The position numbers were made by a program, and so were the translations under genes. The notes under the pieces were generated by a model that saw only the letters and a program-made list of their open reading frames with translations, was not told the DNA's origin and did no database searches. A stretch of 64,000 nt of DNA from Proteocatella sphenisci DSM 23131 (GTDB lineage Bacteria; Bacillota; Clostridia; Peptostreptococcales; Filifactoraceae). Positions 50,303 through 58,800 of the stretch are shown here, piece after piece. The stretch spans positions 1-64,000 of the forward strand of contig NZ_AUID01000011.1 in assembly GCF_000423525.1 (NCBI RefSeq), given 5' to 3'. The first letter of the stretch is position 1. The number at the start of each line of letters is the position of its first letter.

Positions 50303-52693
50303 ATGAGAAATAGATTAATATCAATGATTCTGGTGGTTTCAATGATACTATCCATTACAGGATGTGGCGGCGGATCGTCAATGAGTGAGAAATTGGTGGC
50401 GGAGGCTGTTTTGAATGAAGAAAATCTTGTGCTAGGGAAGGATGGCGTTGAGCTGAGACTTGATCCGGTGATGATTTCTTCTGATTTGAATGCCAGTATT
50501 TCCGAGGTTTCCAATGCTCCGGCACTGGATGAGGAAAATGAAATAAATCTTAAGGTTTATGATTTCAAGCTTGATGGAGTTTCTAAAGTTGACGGAGTTA
50601 TACAACTTGCGATTCCTGTTGAGCTGGCAGATGGAGAGACTCCAGGAGCGGCTTATCTTAATGAAGAGACTATGAAGTGGGAACCAGTTGCTTTCATGTA
50701 TGATGAAGCTTCTTCGAGTGTTGTAATATTGACGGACCATTTGTCAAAATATGGCGTATTTTCGGTATCTGGTGAGGGCAGAAGGCGTGCCAGAGTAGAG
50801 TTCCTTGGATTACATGGCGATGCGAAAGATGAGGATTTTCTTTCCGCCATAGAGGAATACTCCGTGGGGGGAGTTCCAGCTTCACAATGCCTTGAAATAG
50901 GTTCAGGAGCTGCTGGGGATGCACTTCAGCTTGGTGGAGATGTTCTTGGGAACATTGCTCAAAGTGCAGGATATCTCGCATATGGGGATGATGTAATTTC
51001 GACCATTGGAGACCATCTTGGAAGCGTTGGGTTACTGTTATCTGTTGTCCAAATAGGAAACAATATCTACAACGGCAAAATAAACGATGCTGTGGTTGGC
51101 AGTCTCAAGACGTCATATACATATATGATGGGTAAGGTTGTATCCAAGCTCAGTAATTCGGTTTTATCGGCAAGCATGGCTTCGGTTGCAATAGTAGACT
51201 ACGCAATCAATAAATTTGGAACTACAGCCATAGAGGGACGTGCTGACATATATAGAGACGCCTATTCAATTTATTATTTTAAGGGAGAAGATGGCTTTAA
51301 GGGTTCAGACCATTGGTACAGGACTTTATATCCTATGTTCAGTGATCCAAAAATGACAGAAGAAGCTTTAAAAGTGGAAATAGATAAAATAGTAACTTCT
51401 CACTGCAATGAGTTCTGGAGTGTTGCAAATAAGCTTGGAGTAGATTACTACGTGAGCGAGGCCAGAGAAAAGATGGCATGGACTGGAGGTGGAGCGGGAC
51501 TGAATCAGGACCTTCAAGACAGTATAAGCCAGGAAAGAAGAGCTGCACTTTATAATGATGTACTGCCTGGAGTTTTCAGGCAAATAGCACTGAAAATAAA
51601 CATGGAGAACGAGAACAAGCTGAGAGCTGAGTACAAGGAGCTTTCGGACTATTTGAATACGGTGATTTCCTTCAACGTAACTGATCCAAAGAAGACCTAT
51701 GCCAAACATAAGGCAAGGTTCTCAACGCTGAGCGACAAGGCAGAGCTTGAAAACTGGACTGGCAAGTTCAAGGATGATGGTAGTTTGAGCACCAGTTTTA
51801 CGCTCTACGGACACATGTATGCCGGTTCACCTTCAACGCTTGACATCTACGCTCCTGATGCGGATATGGACAGAGACGAACCAGTAGAGAGCATTGACTT
51901 CAAGGTTACTCCACCTTCTATTGATATTGTTATAAGTGAAGAAGCGGGCAGGCTGAAAACACTTGTTACACAGAGGTCTGCTGATGAGATTATCTCGAGT
52001 TTGTTAGTGGAAGATGAATATAAATCGTATTACACCGAAAACTTATTTCCAGTGCCAATGGAGCGTATGCTCAGTCAACAGCCGATATCAATACCGGAGG
52101 ACAATATTATTGATGTAAGTCTAAGTGGTAACTGGGCTACAGACACTGTAAGTGGAAAAAATGATTTGGGTGGAGAATGGAGCACGGCATACAAATATGA
52201 AGTCAAAAATTTCAATCTTAACATACCGCTTACAGTAAACAGCGAGCTTCCAGTTATTGGAACAGACAAAAAAGCCCTGCTTCTTGATGGAAAAGGAACT
52301 TACAGTTATACGGTAACAATAACGACAACGACTACTGGAAATCAGGAAGTACCGGCCTTATTCGAGAAAGCGCGGACAGAGGGCACTTTAACAAGGACTA
52401 TCAACTTTACATCAACTGGAAATGTATCGCTTTATACATCGAGCAAAGCAATAGATAGTTCGAAAGGGGTAGTGGTATACGATAATGGGATTGATAATCT
52501 GGAAACCACGGGCGTGATACTTGAATTTGAAAATCCAGTAAATCAGGCAAGTGGAACGGCAGTGCAATATTTGAAAACAGTATGGGAAGACAAGACTGAA
52601 AAAGAAGAGACAAGCACAAATGATATTACAATTGATTCGGATTTCATACTTGAAAATGCATCAAAGATTTACTTTAAATATCCTGTTAAATAG
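50303..52693 (+). CDS. Large unrecognised lipoprotein with a Gly-rich hydrophobic central region
   Basis: A 796-residue protein with a lipoprotein signal (lipobox SITGC, Cys21). Residues 25-160 are beta-rich, with PVELADGETPGAAYLNEETM and DHLSKYGVFSV resembling surface-protein domains that end in a 'sleek' strand. Residues 200-310 are rich in Gly/Ala/Ser and long hydrophobic helices (GDVLGNIAQSAGYLAYGDDV, VGLLLSVVQIGNNIYNG, KLSNSVLSASMASVAIVDYA), which recall pore-forming hairpins. The rest is mixed, with a Thr-rich strand TYSYTVTITTTTTG near 700. I know no family for it. GGGAGATG precedes ATG 50303. Base composition is richer in G+C than to the left. Confidence 0.7.
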   Translation: MRNRLISMILVVSMILSITGCGGGSSMSEKLVAEAVLNEENLVLGKDGVELRLDPVMISSDLNASISEVSNAPALDEENEINLKVYDFKLDGVSKVDGVIQLAIPVELADGETPGAAYLNEETMKWEPVAFMYDEASSSVVILTDHLSKYGVFSVSGEGRRRARVEFLGLHGDAKDEDFLSAIEEYSVGGVPASQCLEIGSGAAGDALQLGGDVLGNIAQSAGYLAYGDDVISTIGDHLGSVGLLLSVVQIGNNIYNGKINDAVVGSLKTSYTYMMGKVVSKLSNSVLSASMASVAIVDYAINKFGTTAIEGRADIYRDAYSIYYFKGEDGFKGSDHWYRTLYPMFSDPKMTEEALKVEIDKIVTSHCNEFWSVANKLGVDYYVSEAREKMAWTGGGAGLNQDLQDSISQERRAALYNDVLPGVFRQIALKINMENENKLRAEYKELSDYLNTVISFNVTDPKKTYAKHKARFSTLSDKAELENWTGKFKDDGSLSTSFTLYGHMYAGSPSTLDIYAPDADMDRDEPVESIDFKVTPPSIDIVISEEAGRLKTLVTQRSADEIISSLLVEDEYKSYYTENLFPVPMERMLSQQPISIPEDNIIDVSLSGNWATDTVSGKNDLGGEWSTAYKYEVKNFNLNIPLTVNSELPVIGTDKKALLLDGKGTYSYTVTITTTTTGNQEVPALFEKARTEGTLTRTINFTSTGNVSLYTSSKAIDSSKGVVVYDNGIDNLETTGVILEFENPVNQASGTAVQYLKTVWEDKTEKEETSTNDITIDSDFILENASKIYFKYPVK

Positions 52694-52880
52694 TAAAGTG
52701 AAATGTTTGATAGTATTGTAACGTGGTTTGTCCTCTATATAGACATATTTTGCATTCAAAAGAAACTATGTAATGTTATAAACTTCAAAGAATTTATCCA
52801 TTGAACTATTGTTTATAATGCTAAAATTATAACAAGGTAATTAATTATAATTATTATATATTTCAAAGGAGTGGTAACTT

Positions 52881-53387
52881 ATGTCAGAAGAATTGAAAAC
52901 TTTACTAGCTAAAGAAGCTATCAGGGACCAAATCTACACCTATTGCCGTGCTCTTGACAGAATAGACAACAAACTGGGTTATTCCGTTTTTGCCGAGGAT
53001 AGCAAGGTAGACTATGGTACGTTTAAGGGATCAGGTCGTGAGTTTTTCGACGATATGATGAATCAACACAGACAAATGATTTCTACCCATCACATGATGA
53101 CCAACATGCTCATCAAGGTCAAAGGTGACAAGGCTGTAAGTGAAACCTACATGTATGCAGCCTGCAAGTTCCCAGGCAAAGAAAAACCTTTTACTGTTGA
53201 GGCAAGATGCAGAGACATTGATAAATGGGAATGCCGAGATGGCAAATGGTTGATAGTTGAACGCGTTGTATGTGGGGATAATACTTTTATTATCGTACCA
53301 AGTCGTGATTTTCCAAATTATAATGGTGAACGTGATAACCATGAAGATCCATGCTATAAGTTTTTTGAAGAATTCGACAAGATGTAA
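52881..53387 (+). CDS. SnoaL-like (NTF2-fold) protein
   Basis: A 168-residue cone-shaped alpha+beta barrel protein. IYTYCRALDRIDNKLGYSVFAEDSKVDYG (about 18-46) and STHHMMTNMLIKVKGDKAVSETY (about 73-95) match SnoaL_4 proteins, where an Asp near 25-28 and the His of THHMMTN form the usual catalytic pair of LinA- or scytalone dehydratase-like enzymes. The ring may be a dehydratase, isomerase or cyclase of a small organic substrate. AAAGGAGTGG precedes ATG 52881. A terminator follows, yet the next genes are flavin reductases, so it may belong to the same pathway. Confidence 0.8.
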   Translation: MSEELKTLLAKEAIRDQIYTYCRALDRIDNKLGYSVFAEDSKVDYGTFKGSGREFFDDMMNQHRQMISTHHMMTNMLIKVKGDKAVSETYMYAACKFPGKEKPFTVEARCRDIDKWECRDGKWLIVERVVCGDNTFIIVPSRDFPNYNGERDNHEDPCYKFFEEFDKM

Positions 53388-53410
53388 GAGTATTTTAATA
53401 AAAAAGATCA

Positions 53411-53445
53411 TGCCCCTTATTCAATTGTTTAAGGGGCATTTTTAT
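53411..53445 (+). terminator. Rho-independent terminator
   Basis: TGCCCCTTA (53411-53419) pairs with TAAGGGGCA (53430-53438), followed by TTTTTAT. Confidence 0.92.
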
Positions 53446-53497
53446 AACTTTTGATAAATAATATATTTATCTTGTTTTGAAAGGAGTCGATATTTTG

Positions 53498-55189
53498 ATG
53501 GCAACATTTAATCCTGGTACATATACTGGAAAAGGCTACGGAGTACGCGGTAAAATAATCATAGAAGTTACTTTCTCGGAAACAGAAATTACAGGCATAG
53601 AAATCATTAAACACAAAGAAATTTTTGGTCAGGCATACGGCCTTGAAAGCTCCCCTTTTGAAAATTACATACCAAAGATAATTCAATATCAGTCTTTAGC
53701 GGTTCCTATGGTTGTAGGTGCAGAAACAGTTTGTAAAGCCATTGTAAAAGCCATTAGTACCTGCGTTAAAGAAGCAGGAGGCGATTTGGAGGCACTCAAG
53801 AACAAATCGGTTCCCATTGCGTCAAAGAAGGAAGACCGAATTCTTGAAACGGACGTGGTAATATTTGGAAGCGGAATCGCAGGATTTTCTGCCGCATTAG
53901 AGGCACAATGCTGCGGTGCTGATGTAATACTTGTTGAAAAGCAGGGGATTGTGGGAGGATCTTCTGCTATTTGTGGTGGTAAAATTATTGCTGCGGGATC
54001 TGAAGTACAAAAGAAACAGGGTATATTAGATACTCCTCAGATGCTTTTTAACTTTTTAAAAAACGCCGCTGGAAATTTTCTGGATGATGACAAAATAAAT
54101 TATTTCTGTTATCATTCCGCAGAAAATTTGGAATGGCTGGTAGAACAGGGCTTTGAAATACAAGACTTAGAAGCTCCTCATTCGTCTCAGCTTCCATGGA
54201 GAATTCACAACAGTATTGGTGGCGAAGGACAGACCATGGGATGGGGCGGCAGTTTTATCGTTCCGCTTAACAATTTGTTTAAGGAAAGAGGCGGGACTGT
54301 CCTGCTTGACACATCGCTTACAGAACTGATAGTGAAAGAAGGCAGAGTGTCCGGGGCAACAGCTGTGGACACACTAGATGGAAGCACGGTAAAAATAATG
54401 GCGCGTAAAGGGGTTATTTTATGTACTGGCGGCTTTGCTGCCAACAGGGAAGTTGTAGAAGCGCGATATCCCTGGATGAAAAATTATTACTACAACTGTC
54501 CTGAATCAAGCCAGGGAGACGGAGCACTAGCAGCAGAAGCAATAGGTGCACGCAACTATCATCATCCTTATCTTCAGACTATGCTTCTGCATGATCGAAG
54601 TGGCGCAGGTGTAAATGAAGAATCTGGACTTATAGTTACCCGTGACGGAAAGCGTTTCTGCAATGAATATCAGTTCCACAGCCTGGTTGGTGCAGAACTT
54701 GCAAAAACCGGAAGCCCTGGCGCATGGTATATTACATGCGGGGAAGAACCATATCCGCTTTTAAATTATGCTTTGACATTGTCAGATACACCAAAAGCTG
54801 GAAACATAGAAGAACTGGCTGAAAAAATGGATGTTGCCCCGGAAATCTTAAATTCAACTGTAGATCGCTACAATTATTTATGTGAAACTGGATTTGATGA
54901 AGATTTCGAAAAACCATCTAGTGAACTTCATGCATTAAAAGGACCTGAATATTACGCTGTATTTTTAAAACCAGCTGCATCTATTACTTTTGGTGGACTT
55001 GAGATAGATATTGCAGCAAAGGTTCTTGATAGAGATGGAAGAGTTATCCCGGGGCTATTCGCTTCTGGAGAGGTAGCGAATACAGGGAATTTCGGACATG
55101 GAGTTCCTTCATGTGGATACAGTCTCGGCCATGCGCTTCACTTTGGACGTGTAGCTGCAAGATCGGCCTGTGGGAAAGAACTGCTTTAG
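53498..55189 (+). CDS. FMN-binding/FAD-dependent fumarate reductase-like flavoprotein
   Basis: A 563-residue protein. Residues 5-90 form an FMN_bind domain (TYTGKGYGVRGKIIIEVTF, then MVVGAETVCKAIVKAI, where a Thr could carry covalent FMN). The FAD_binding_2 domain follows: VVIFGSGIAGFSAALEA, GGSSAICGGKIIAAGS, and RDGKRFCNEYQFHSL with GLFASGEVANTGNFGHGVPSCGYSL at the end. This architecture is shared by urocanate, cinnamate and related enoate reductases. No secretion signal is seen, so it is cytoplasmic. AAAGGAG precedes ATG 53498 by 11 bases; TTG 53495 is also possible. Confidence 0.85.
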   Translation: MATFNPGTYTGKGYGVRGKIIIEVTFSETEITGIEIIKHKEIFGQAYGLESSPFENYIPKIIQYQSLAVPMVVGAETVCKAIVKAISTCVKEAGGDLEALKNKSVPIASKKEDRILETDVVIFGSGIAGFSAALEAQCCGADVILVEKQGIVGGSSAICGGKIIAAGSEVQKKQGILDTPQMLFNFLKNAAGNFLDDDKINYFCYHSAENLEWLVEQGFEIQDLEAPHSSQLPWRIHNSIGGEGQTMGWGGSFIVPLNNLFKERGGTVLLDTSLTELIVKEGRVSGATAVDTLDGSTVKIMARKGVILCTGGFAANREVVEARYPWMKNYYYNCPESSQGDGALAAEAIGARNYHHPYLQTMLLHDRSGAGVNEESGLIVTRDGKRFCNEYQFHSLVGAELAKTGSPGAWYITCGEEPYPLLNYALTLSDTPKAGNIEELAEKMDVAPEILNSTVDRYNYLCETGFDEDFEKPSSELHALKGPEYYAVFLKPAASITFGGLEIDIAAKVLDRDGRVIPGLFASGEVANTGNFGHGVPSCGYSLGHALHFGRVAARSACGKELL

Positions 55190-55301
55190 ATTTGTTAAAA
55201 GAACTGCTTCAGATTGGTTAATGTTGACAACTTTTCAGATTACCCGTATTATTGATAATAATTAAACTTATATTATTAGAGATATTATGGGGGATGGAAT
55301 A

Positions 55302-56204
55302 TTGAATAAAGGGATAACTCTTCTTCAGATTGAATATTTTATTGCAGTGGCAAGGAGTCTTAATTTTACAGATGCTGCTAAAAGCATGTACGTCGCGCAG
55401 CCTTCACTGAGCAAGCAAATCGCCCTGCTTGAAAAAGAAATCGGCGTTCAGCTTTTTAACAGATCCACCAGAGGGGTGCGGCTTACTCCTGCAGGCGCAG
55501 TATTATACAAAGAAATGGGAAATGTACTTGAAACGATTCATGAGGCTATAGAAAAATCATCACAGAAGAATCTGGGAGAACAGGGTTCCATAACAATCGG
55601 ATGCCTTGACACAATGGATACAGACAATTTTCTTCCTCCTTTTATAAAATCATTCAAGGAAAATCACAGGGGAATCAGCATGGTTTTTGAAAGACACAGC
55701 TTTAAGGCATTGAGAGAAAAGCTCATGAGCGGAAGCCTTGATGTCATATTTACTCTTTCCTTTGAAATTGATGATTCGCTTGATATAGTTTATGACACTA
55801 TTTTCAAATCGCGCACCAGCATAGTGATGTCAACAACAAATCCTCTGTCAGATAAAGAAAACCTGACTTTTAAGGATATAAGAAATGAAGATTTCGTATT
55901 CATATCAAGAGATGAATCTCCCAGGGGATTTGATGGAGTGATTTCCCTTTGCAGAGAACATGGGTTTGCCCCTAATATAGTCAGGCAGCTGCCAAATATT
56001 GGATCTCTGCTTTTATGCGTAGAATCTGGAATTGGGATTTCCATACTGGATTCTAACATAAGAAGGCATAATTCGAGCTTAAAGCATTTTGAAATCGAAA
56101 ATGACCAGGTCGACGTCGTCATGGCCTGGAAGAAAGACAATGTTAATCCTTCTGTTTCGCTGTTTACAAACAGCGTGCTCAGCAGGGAGATTGAAAATTC
56201 ATAA
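55302..56204 (+). CDS. LysR-family transcriptional regulator
   Basis: About 300 residues with the classic N-terminal helix-turn-helix (LLQIEYFIAVARSLNFTDAAKSMYVAQPSLSKQIALLEKEIGVQLFNRSTRGVRLTPAG split over residues 6-63) and the periplasmic-protein-like effector domain. GGGGG at 55289-55293 is eight bases before TTG 55302, so TTG is probably the start; ATG 55287 lies on the ribosome site itself. It sits between two flavoprotein units and likely activates the downstream operon with an aromatic or organic-acid inducer. Confidence 0.88.
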   Translation: MNKGITLLQIEYFIAVARSLNFTDAAKSMYVAQPSLSKQIALLEKEIGVQLFNRSTRGVRLTPAGAVLYKEMGNVLETIHEAIEKSSQKNLGEQGSITIGCLDTMDTDNFLPPFIKSFKENHRGISMVFERHSFKALREKLMSGSLDVIFTLSFEIDDSLDIVYDTIFKSRTSIVMSTTNPLSDKENLTFKDIRNEDFVFISRDESPRGFDGVISLCREHGFAPNIVRQLPNIGSLLLCVESGIGISILDSNIRRHNSSLKHFEIENDQVDVVMAWKKDNVNPSVSLFTNSVLSREIENS

Positions 56205-56244
56205 ATAAATATACAAAATCAATAAAACTGATATTTTGATATTA

Positions 56245-56279
56245 GAGCGGCACTCTTAAAAAAGAGCCGCTTTTTTTTG
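56245..56279 (+). terminator. Rho-independent terminator after the LysR gene
   Basis: AGCGGC-A-CTCTT (56245-56256) pairs with AAGAG-C-CGCT (56262-56271) with one mismatch, followed by eight T. Confidence 0.88.
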
Positions 56280-56318
56280 TGCGAAAAGATATATGAGCGC
56301 TCACCGGGTCAGGCAAAC

Positions 56319-56361
56319 GTTATTCCTTTTTAGAATAACTGATATTCCTTCTGGATATTTC
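56319..56361. promoter_or_regulatory. Tandem palindromes, candidate LysR binding sites
   Basis: GTTATTC (56319-56325) and GAATAAC (56333-56339) form a perfect 7-7-7 inverted repeat. Immediately after is GATATTCC (56341-56348) facing GGATATTTC (56353-56361). Both contain TATTC, as expected for recognition and activation half-sites of a LysR protein. They lie about 80-120 bases upstream of the DUF1097 gene that opens the operon. Confidence 0.6.
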
Positions 56362-56438
56362 TAATAAATCGGAATGTTTGATAAAATGTAAACAAGATAT
56401 TGATCTGCGATATCTAATACATAAAAGGAGAAAAAATC

Positions 56439-56987
56439 ATGTCAATTAAAAGAAAAGCTTTATTAATTCAGGCGGCAGGTGGATCTGTTGTGCTGGCACT
56501 GGCAATGCAGCCGGTCTTCATCATGGGGTATGGCAGTTATGTCTGGATACTGTTTACTGCACTTATCCTGTTCTTTGCTACTGGTGCAGATTTCAAAAAG
56601 ATACCTTCAATTATCTTATCGTTTGCATGTGGATTAGCGTGGGCCGCGCTGAACGGAATTTTAATGGGAGCTTTAAGTGGAGCGCCGATGTGGGTTTCAG
56701 GGATACTGCTTACAATACTTATGGTTTTCTCAATTCTTACGGTTCATGAAAATCTTCTGAGAGACAGCATTGTTGGGAATATACCAAGTCTGTTTATGGG
56801 ATTTGCCCTTACTATCTTCATGACATCAGGACATTCCCTTGCACCTGTAATCAATCAGATGCACCTGCTCGCATTTTTCACTGCAGGGATTGTAATGAGC
56901 GTACTGCTGGTACTTGTAGGTGGATTCTTCTGTACGATGATTCTTGGAAAAGACTGGCCTAAACATGTGTATGGCGGAGCTGAGTAA
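56439..56987 (+). CDS. DUF1097-family membrane protein
   Basis: A 182-residue protein with about five hydrophobic segments (GSVVLALAMQPVFIMGYGSY, ILFTALILFFATGADF, LAWAALNGILMGAL and others). The pattern matches the DUF1097 family of small inner-membrane proteins, some of which lie next to degradation genes. A role as channel or permease for the operon's substrate is plausible and unproven. AAAGGAG precedes ATG 56439. It opens an operon of six genes with gaps of 2-71 bases. Confidence 0.65.
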   Translation: MSIKRKALLIQAAGGSVVLALAMQPVFIMGYGSYVWILFTALILFFATGADFKKIPSIILSFACGLAWAALNGILMGALSGAPMWVSGILLTILMVFSILTVHENLLRDSIVGNIPSLFMGFALTIFMTSGHSLAPVINQMHLLAFFTAGIVMSVLLVLVGGFFCTMILGKDWPKHVYGGAE

Positions 56988-57020
56988 ACCAAAACAATAA
57001 GAAAATAAAGGAGAGAAACA

Positions 57021-57824
57021 ATGTCACTTAGACCGGAATTAACGGATGTGGAAAAGATACTGAGCTATTCTAAATATTATGATCTGGCAATGACTCCAGT
57101 TCCTGAAGAGAAGCTGGCCATACTTGAAAAAGGTCCCATAGATTCGGGCCTTGCATTAAAGATAGAAGACAGAAATGATCTTTTCAAGCCTGGATATCTC
57201 GAGTGTGAAACGGGGTACTGCATTATGGAAGATGGCACCGGGTATCTGGCTAATCATACATTCATGCCTGGGGTAACGAAGGAAATGTTTGAATGGTGGT
57301 TTGCTTGGCACTCCATGGAAGATTTGAGATACAGGATATGGGACCCGGAAGATCACTTCTATGCAAGAAATCAAAACAGAGAGAAAGTTCTTGATTCATC
57401 GCTTCCTATGAGGGAAAGAACCTGGGGGACGCAGCATGTTATTTTGGAAGATATCGGCGGAGGCGCTGACGATCTTATACTTAATTTCGAATATCCTGAC
57501 AAAATGGGATATGACATAGAAAAAGTTGGAAGTGAATACTGCGCATCAATGATGTGTGCAAATGGCCACGGTCCTGTCCCAGGGCAGGGAGTAGCTGCGG
57601 TAATGACACATATGATAAGAGAAGCAGAGGGCGGGATCGAGCTGAGAAGTCGTTTCTGGATAGGATATCAGATCATAGACGTAAAGCCTGTAAAGCTTGT
57701 TCCAGATGGAATAAAAATACCTGAATTTGTGCCAAGAGGATTGTTTGCGCACAATTTAAAAGAGTTCACTCATCTTGCACATATCTTGCCTATGGTATAT
57801 GAAGAGGAAAAAGATAATTTCTAA
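57021..57824 (+). CDS. Phloretin hydrolase/PhlG (DAPG hydrolase)-family C-C hydrolase
   Basis: A 267-residue protein of the DAPG hydrolase family. FEWWFAWHSMEDLRYRIWDPEDH (about 90-112) gives the W-W-F-x-W-H and D-P-x-D-H signature, NFEYP and HGPVPGQGVAAVMTHMIRE lie in the middle, and FTHLAHILPMVYEEE (about 249-263) supplies C-terminal His and Glu. In the family these His/Glu residues bind zinc, and the enzymes cleave the carbon-carbon bond between a phloroglucinol ring and an acyl chain. The true substrate here is unknown. AAGGAGAG precedes ATG 57021. Confidence 0.78.
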   Translation: MSLRPELTDVEKILSYSKYYDLAMTPVPEEKLAILEKGPIDSGLALKIEDRNDLFKPGYLECETGYCIMEDGTGYLANHTFMPGVTKEMFEWWFAWHSMEDLRYRIWDPEDHFYARNQNREKVLDSSLPMRERTWGTQHVILEDIGGGADDLILNFEYPDKMGYDIEKVGSEYCASMMCANGHGPVPGQGVAAVMTHMIREAEGGIELRSRFWIGYQIIDVKPVKLVPDGIKIPEFVPRGLFAHNLKEFTHLAHILPMVYEEEKDNF

Positions 57825-57843
57825 TTTAACAGGAGGAATAAAA

Positions 57844-58785
57844 TTGAAAAAAAAGATAATGGGAATAACTGCTGGAAGAAAAAACAGCAACAGTGAAATT
57901 CTATTAAAAGAAGCGCTTTGGGCGTGCCAGGAAGCTGGAGCTGAAGTTACGATGATAAATCTGAGAGACTATAATATACTTGATTGCACTGGCTGCACTG
58001 CATGTACTCATGGAATGTCTCAGGGCAAAAATGTAGGTTGTACTCTTGATGAAAAAGATGACAAAAAAGCAATAATGGAAGTCATGCTTGAACAGGATGG
58101 GGTAATATTTTCAACACCTACCTATGATCTCATGGGTTGTGCTATGATGGCTAAATTCCTGCAAAGAGGCCTGAGCTACGAAACATCATTCCTGGAAGCT
58201 ATTAACGCAATAGAACACAGAGACAGAGTGGGCGGACTTATTGCAGTAGGGGGATCAACCCGCTCGTGGATGTCGATGGCGCTTGAATCGATTCAGGCGG
58301 GAATGTTCACTACGGATATAAATGTGGTGGATATGTATCTTGCGACAAGGATTCCTGCAAGTTCTCAATGTCTGCTCCATGACGATATGCTTGAAAGAGC
58401 GAGGCTGGTCGGAGAAAATGTCCTCAAGGCAGCAAGCACTCCTGTGGAAGAAAGAAAATGGCTTGGAGATCCTGACATGGGATGGTGTCCAAACTGTCAT
58501 TCAAATGCTTTGATACTTGGAGAGCCTCAGTGGGATGGGCTTCATTATCCTATCGAATGCCAGGTTTGCGGAGCTGGAGGCACGCTCGAAAAAACTGAAG
58601 CGGGCAGCTGGAAATTCGTGATTCAGGAAGATGGGCTTGAAAGAGACAGAACGACTGTAGAAGGAAGATCTAAGCATCTGGTAGAGATTTCTCATACACA
58701 GGGAGGTTTCTATACAAAAGAAAATCTGGATATAGTTCAGGCTAAAATCGGTAAATACAAAAATATGACTTTCCCGTCAATATAA
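57844..58785 (+). CDS. FMN-reductase/flavodoxin-like enzyme with C-terminal zinc ribbon
   Basis: A 313-residue protein that starts at TTG 57844 behind AGGAGGA. GITAGRKNSNSEILLKEAL is the FMN phosphate loop of the NADPH-dependent FMN reductase family and CTGCTACTHG (about 42-51) a Cys pair as in iron-sulfur flavoproteins. The flavodoxin core runs to about 210. The C-terminal part has CPNCHSNALIL and ECQVCGAGG, a four-Cys zinc ribbon or rubredoxin-like knuckle, which I have not seen as a usual fusion in this family. Between the hydrolase and the FAD reductase, it probably passes electrons to a flavin enzyme. Confidence 0.78.
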   Translation: MKKKIMGITAGRKNSNSEILLKEALWACQEAGAEVTMINLRDYNILDCTGCTACTHGMSQGKNVGCTLDEKDDKKAIMEVMLEQDGVIFSTPTYDLMGCAMMAKFLQRGLSYETSFLEAINAIEHRDRVGGLIAVGGSTRSWMSMALESIQAGMFTTDINVVDMYLATRIPASSQCLLHDDMLERARLVGENVLKAASTPVEERKWLGDPDMGWCPNCHSNALILGEPQWDGLHYPIECQVCGAGGTLEKTEAGSWKFVIQEDGLERDRTTVEGRSKHLVEISHTQGGFYTKENLDIVQAKIGKYKNMTFPSI

Positions 58786-58800
58786 TTTAGGAGGAACGAG

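Noticed and set aside
52881-53387. Bile-acid 7-dehydratase (BaiE) as the identity of the SnoaL-like protein
   Set aside because: Size and fold agree, but no bai-like operon partners are present and the residues match the general SnoaL_4 pattern, not BaiE specifically.
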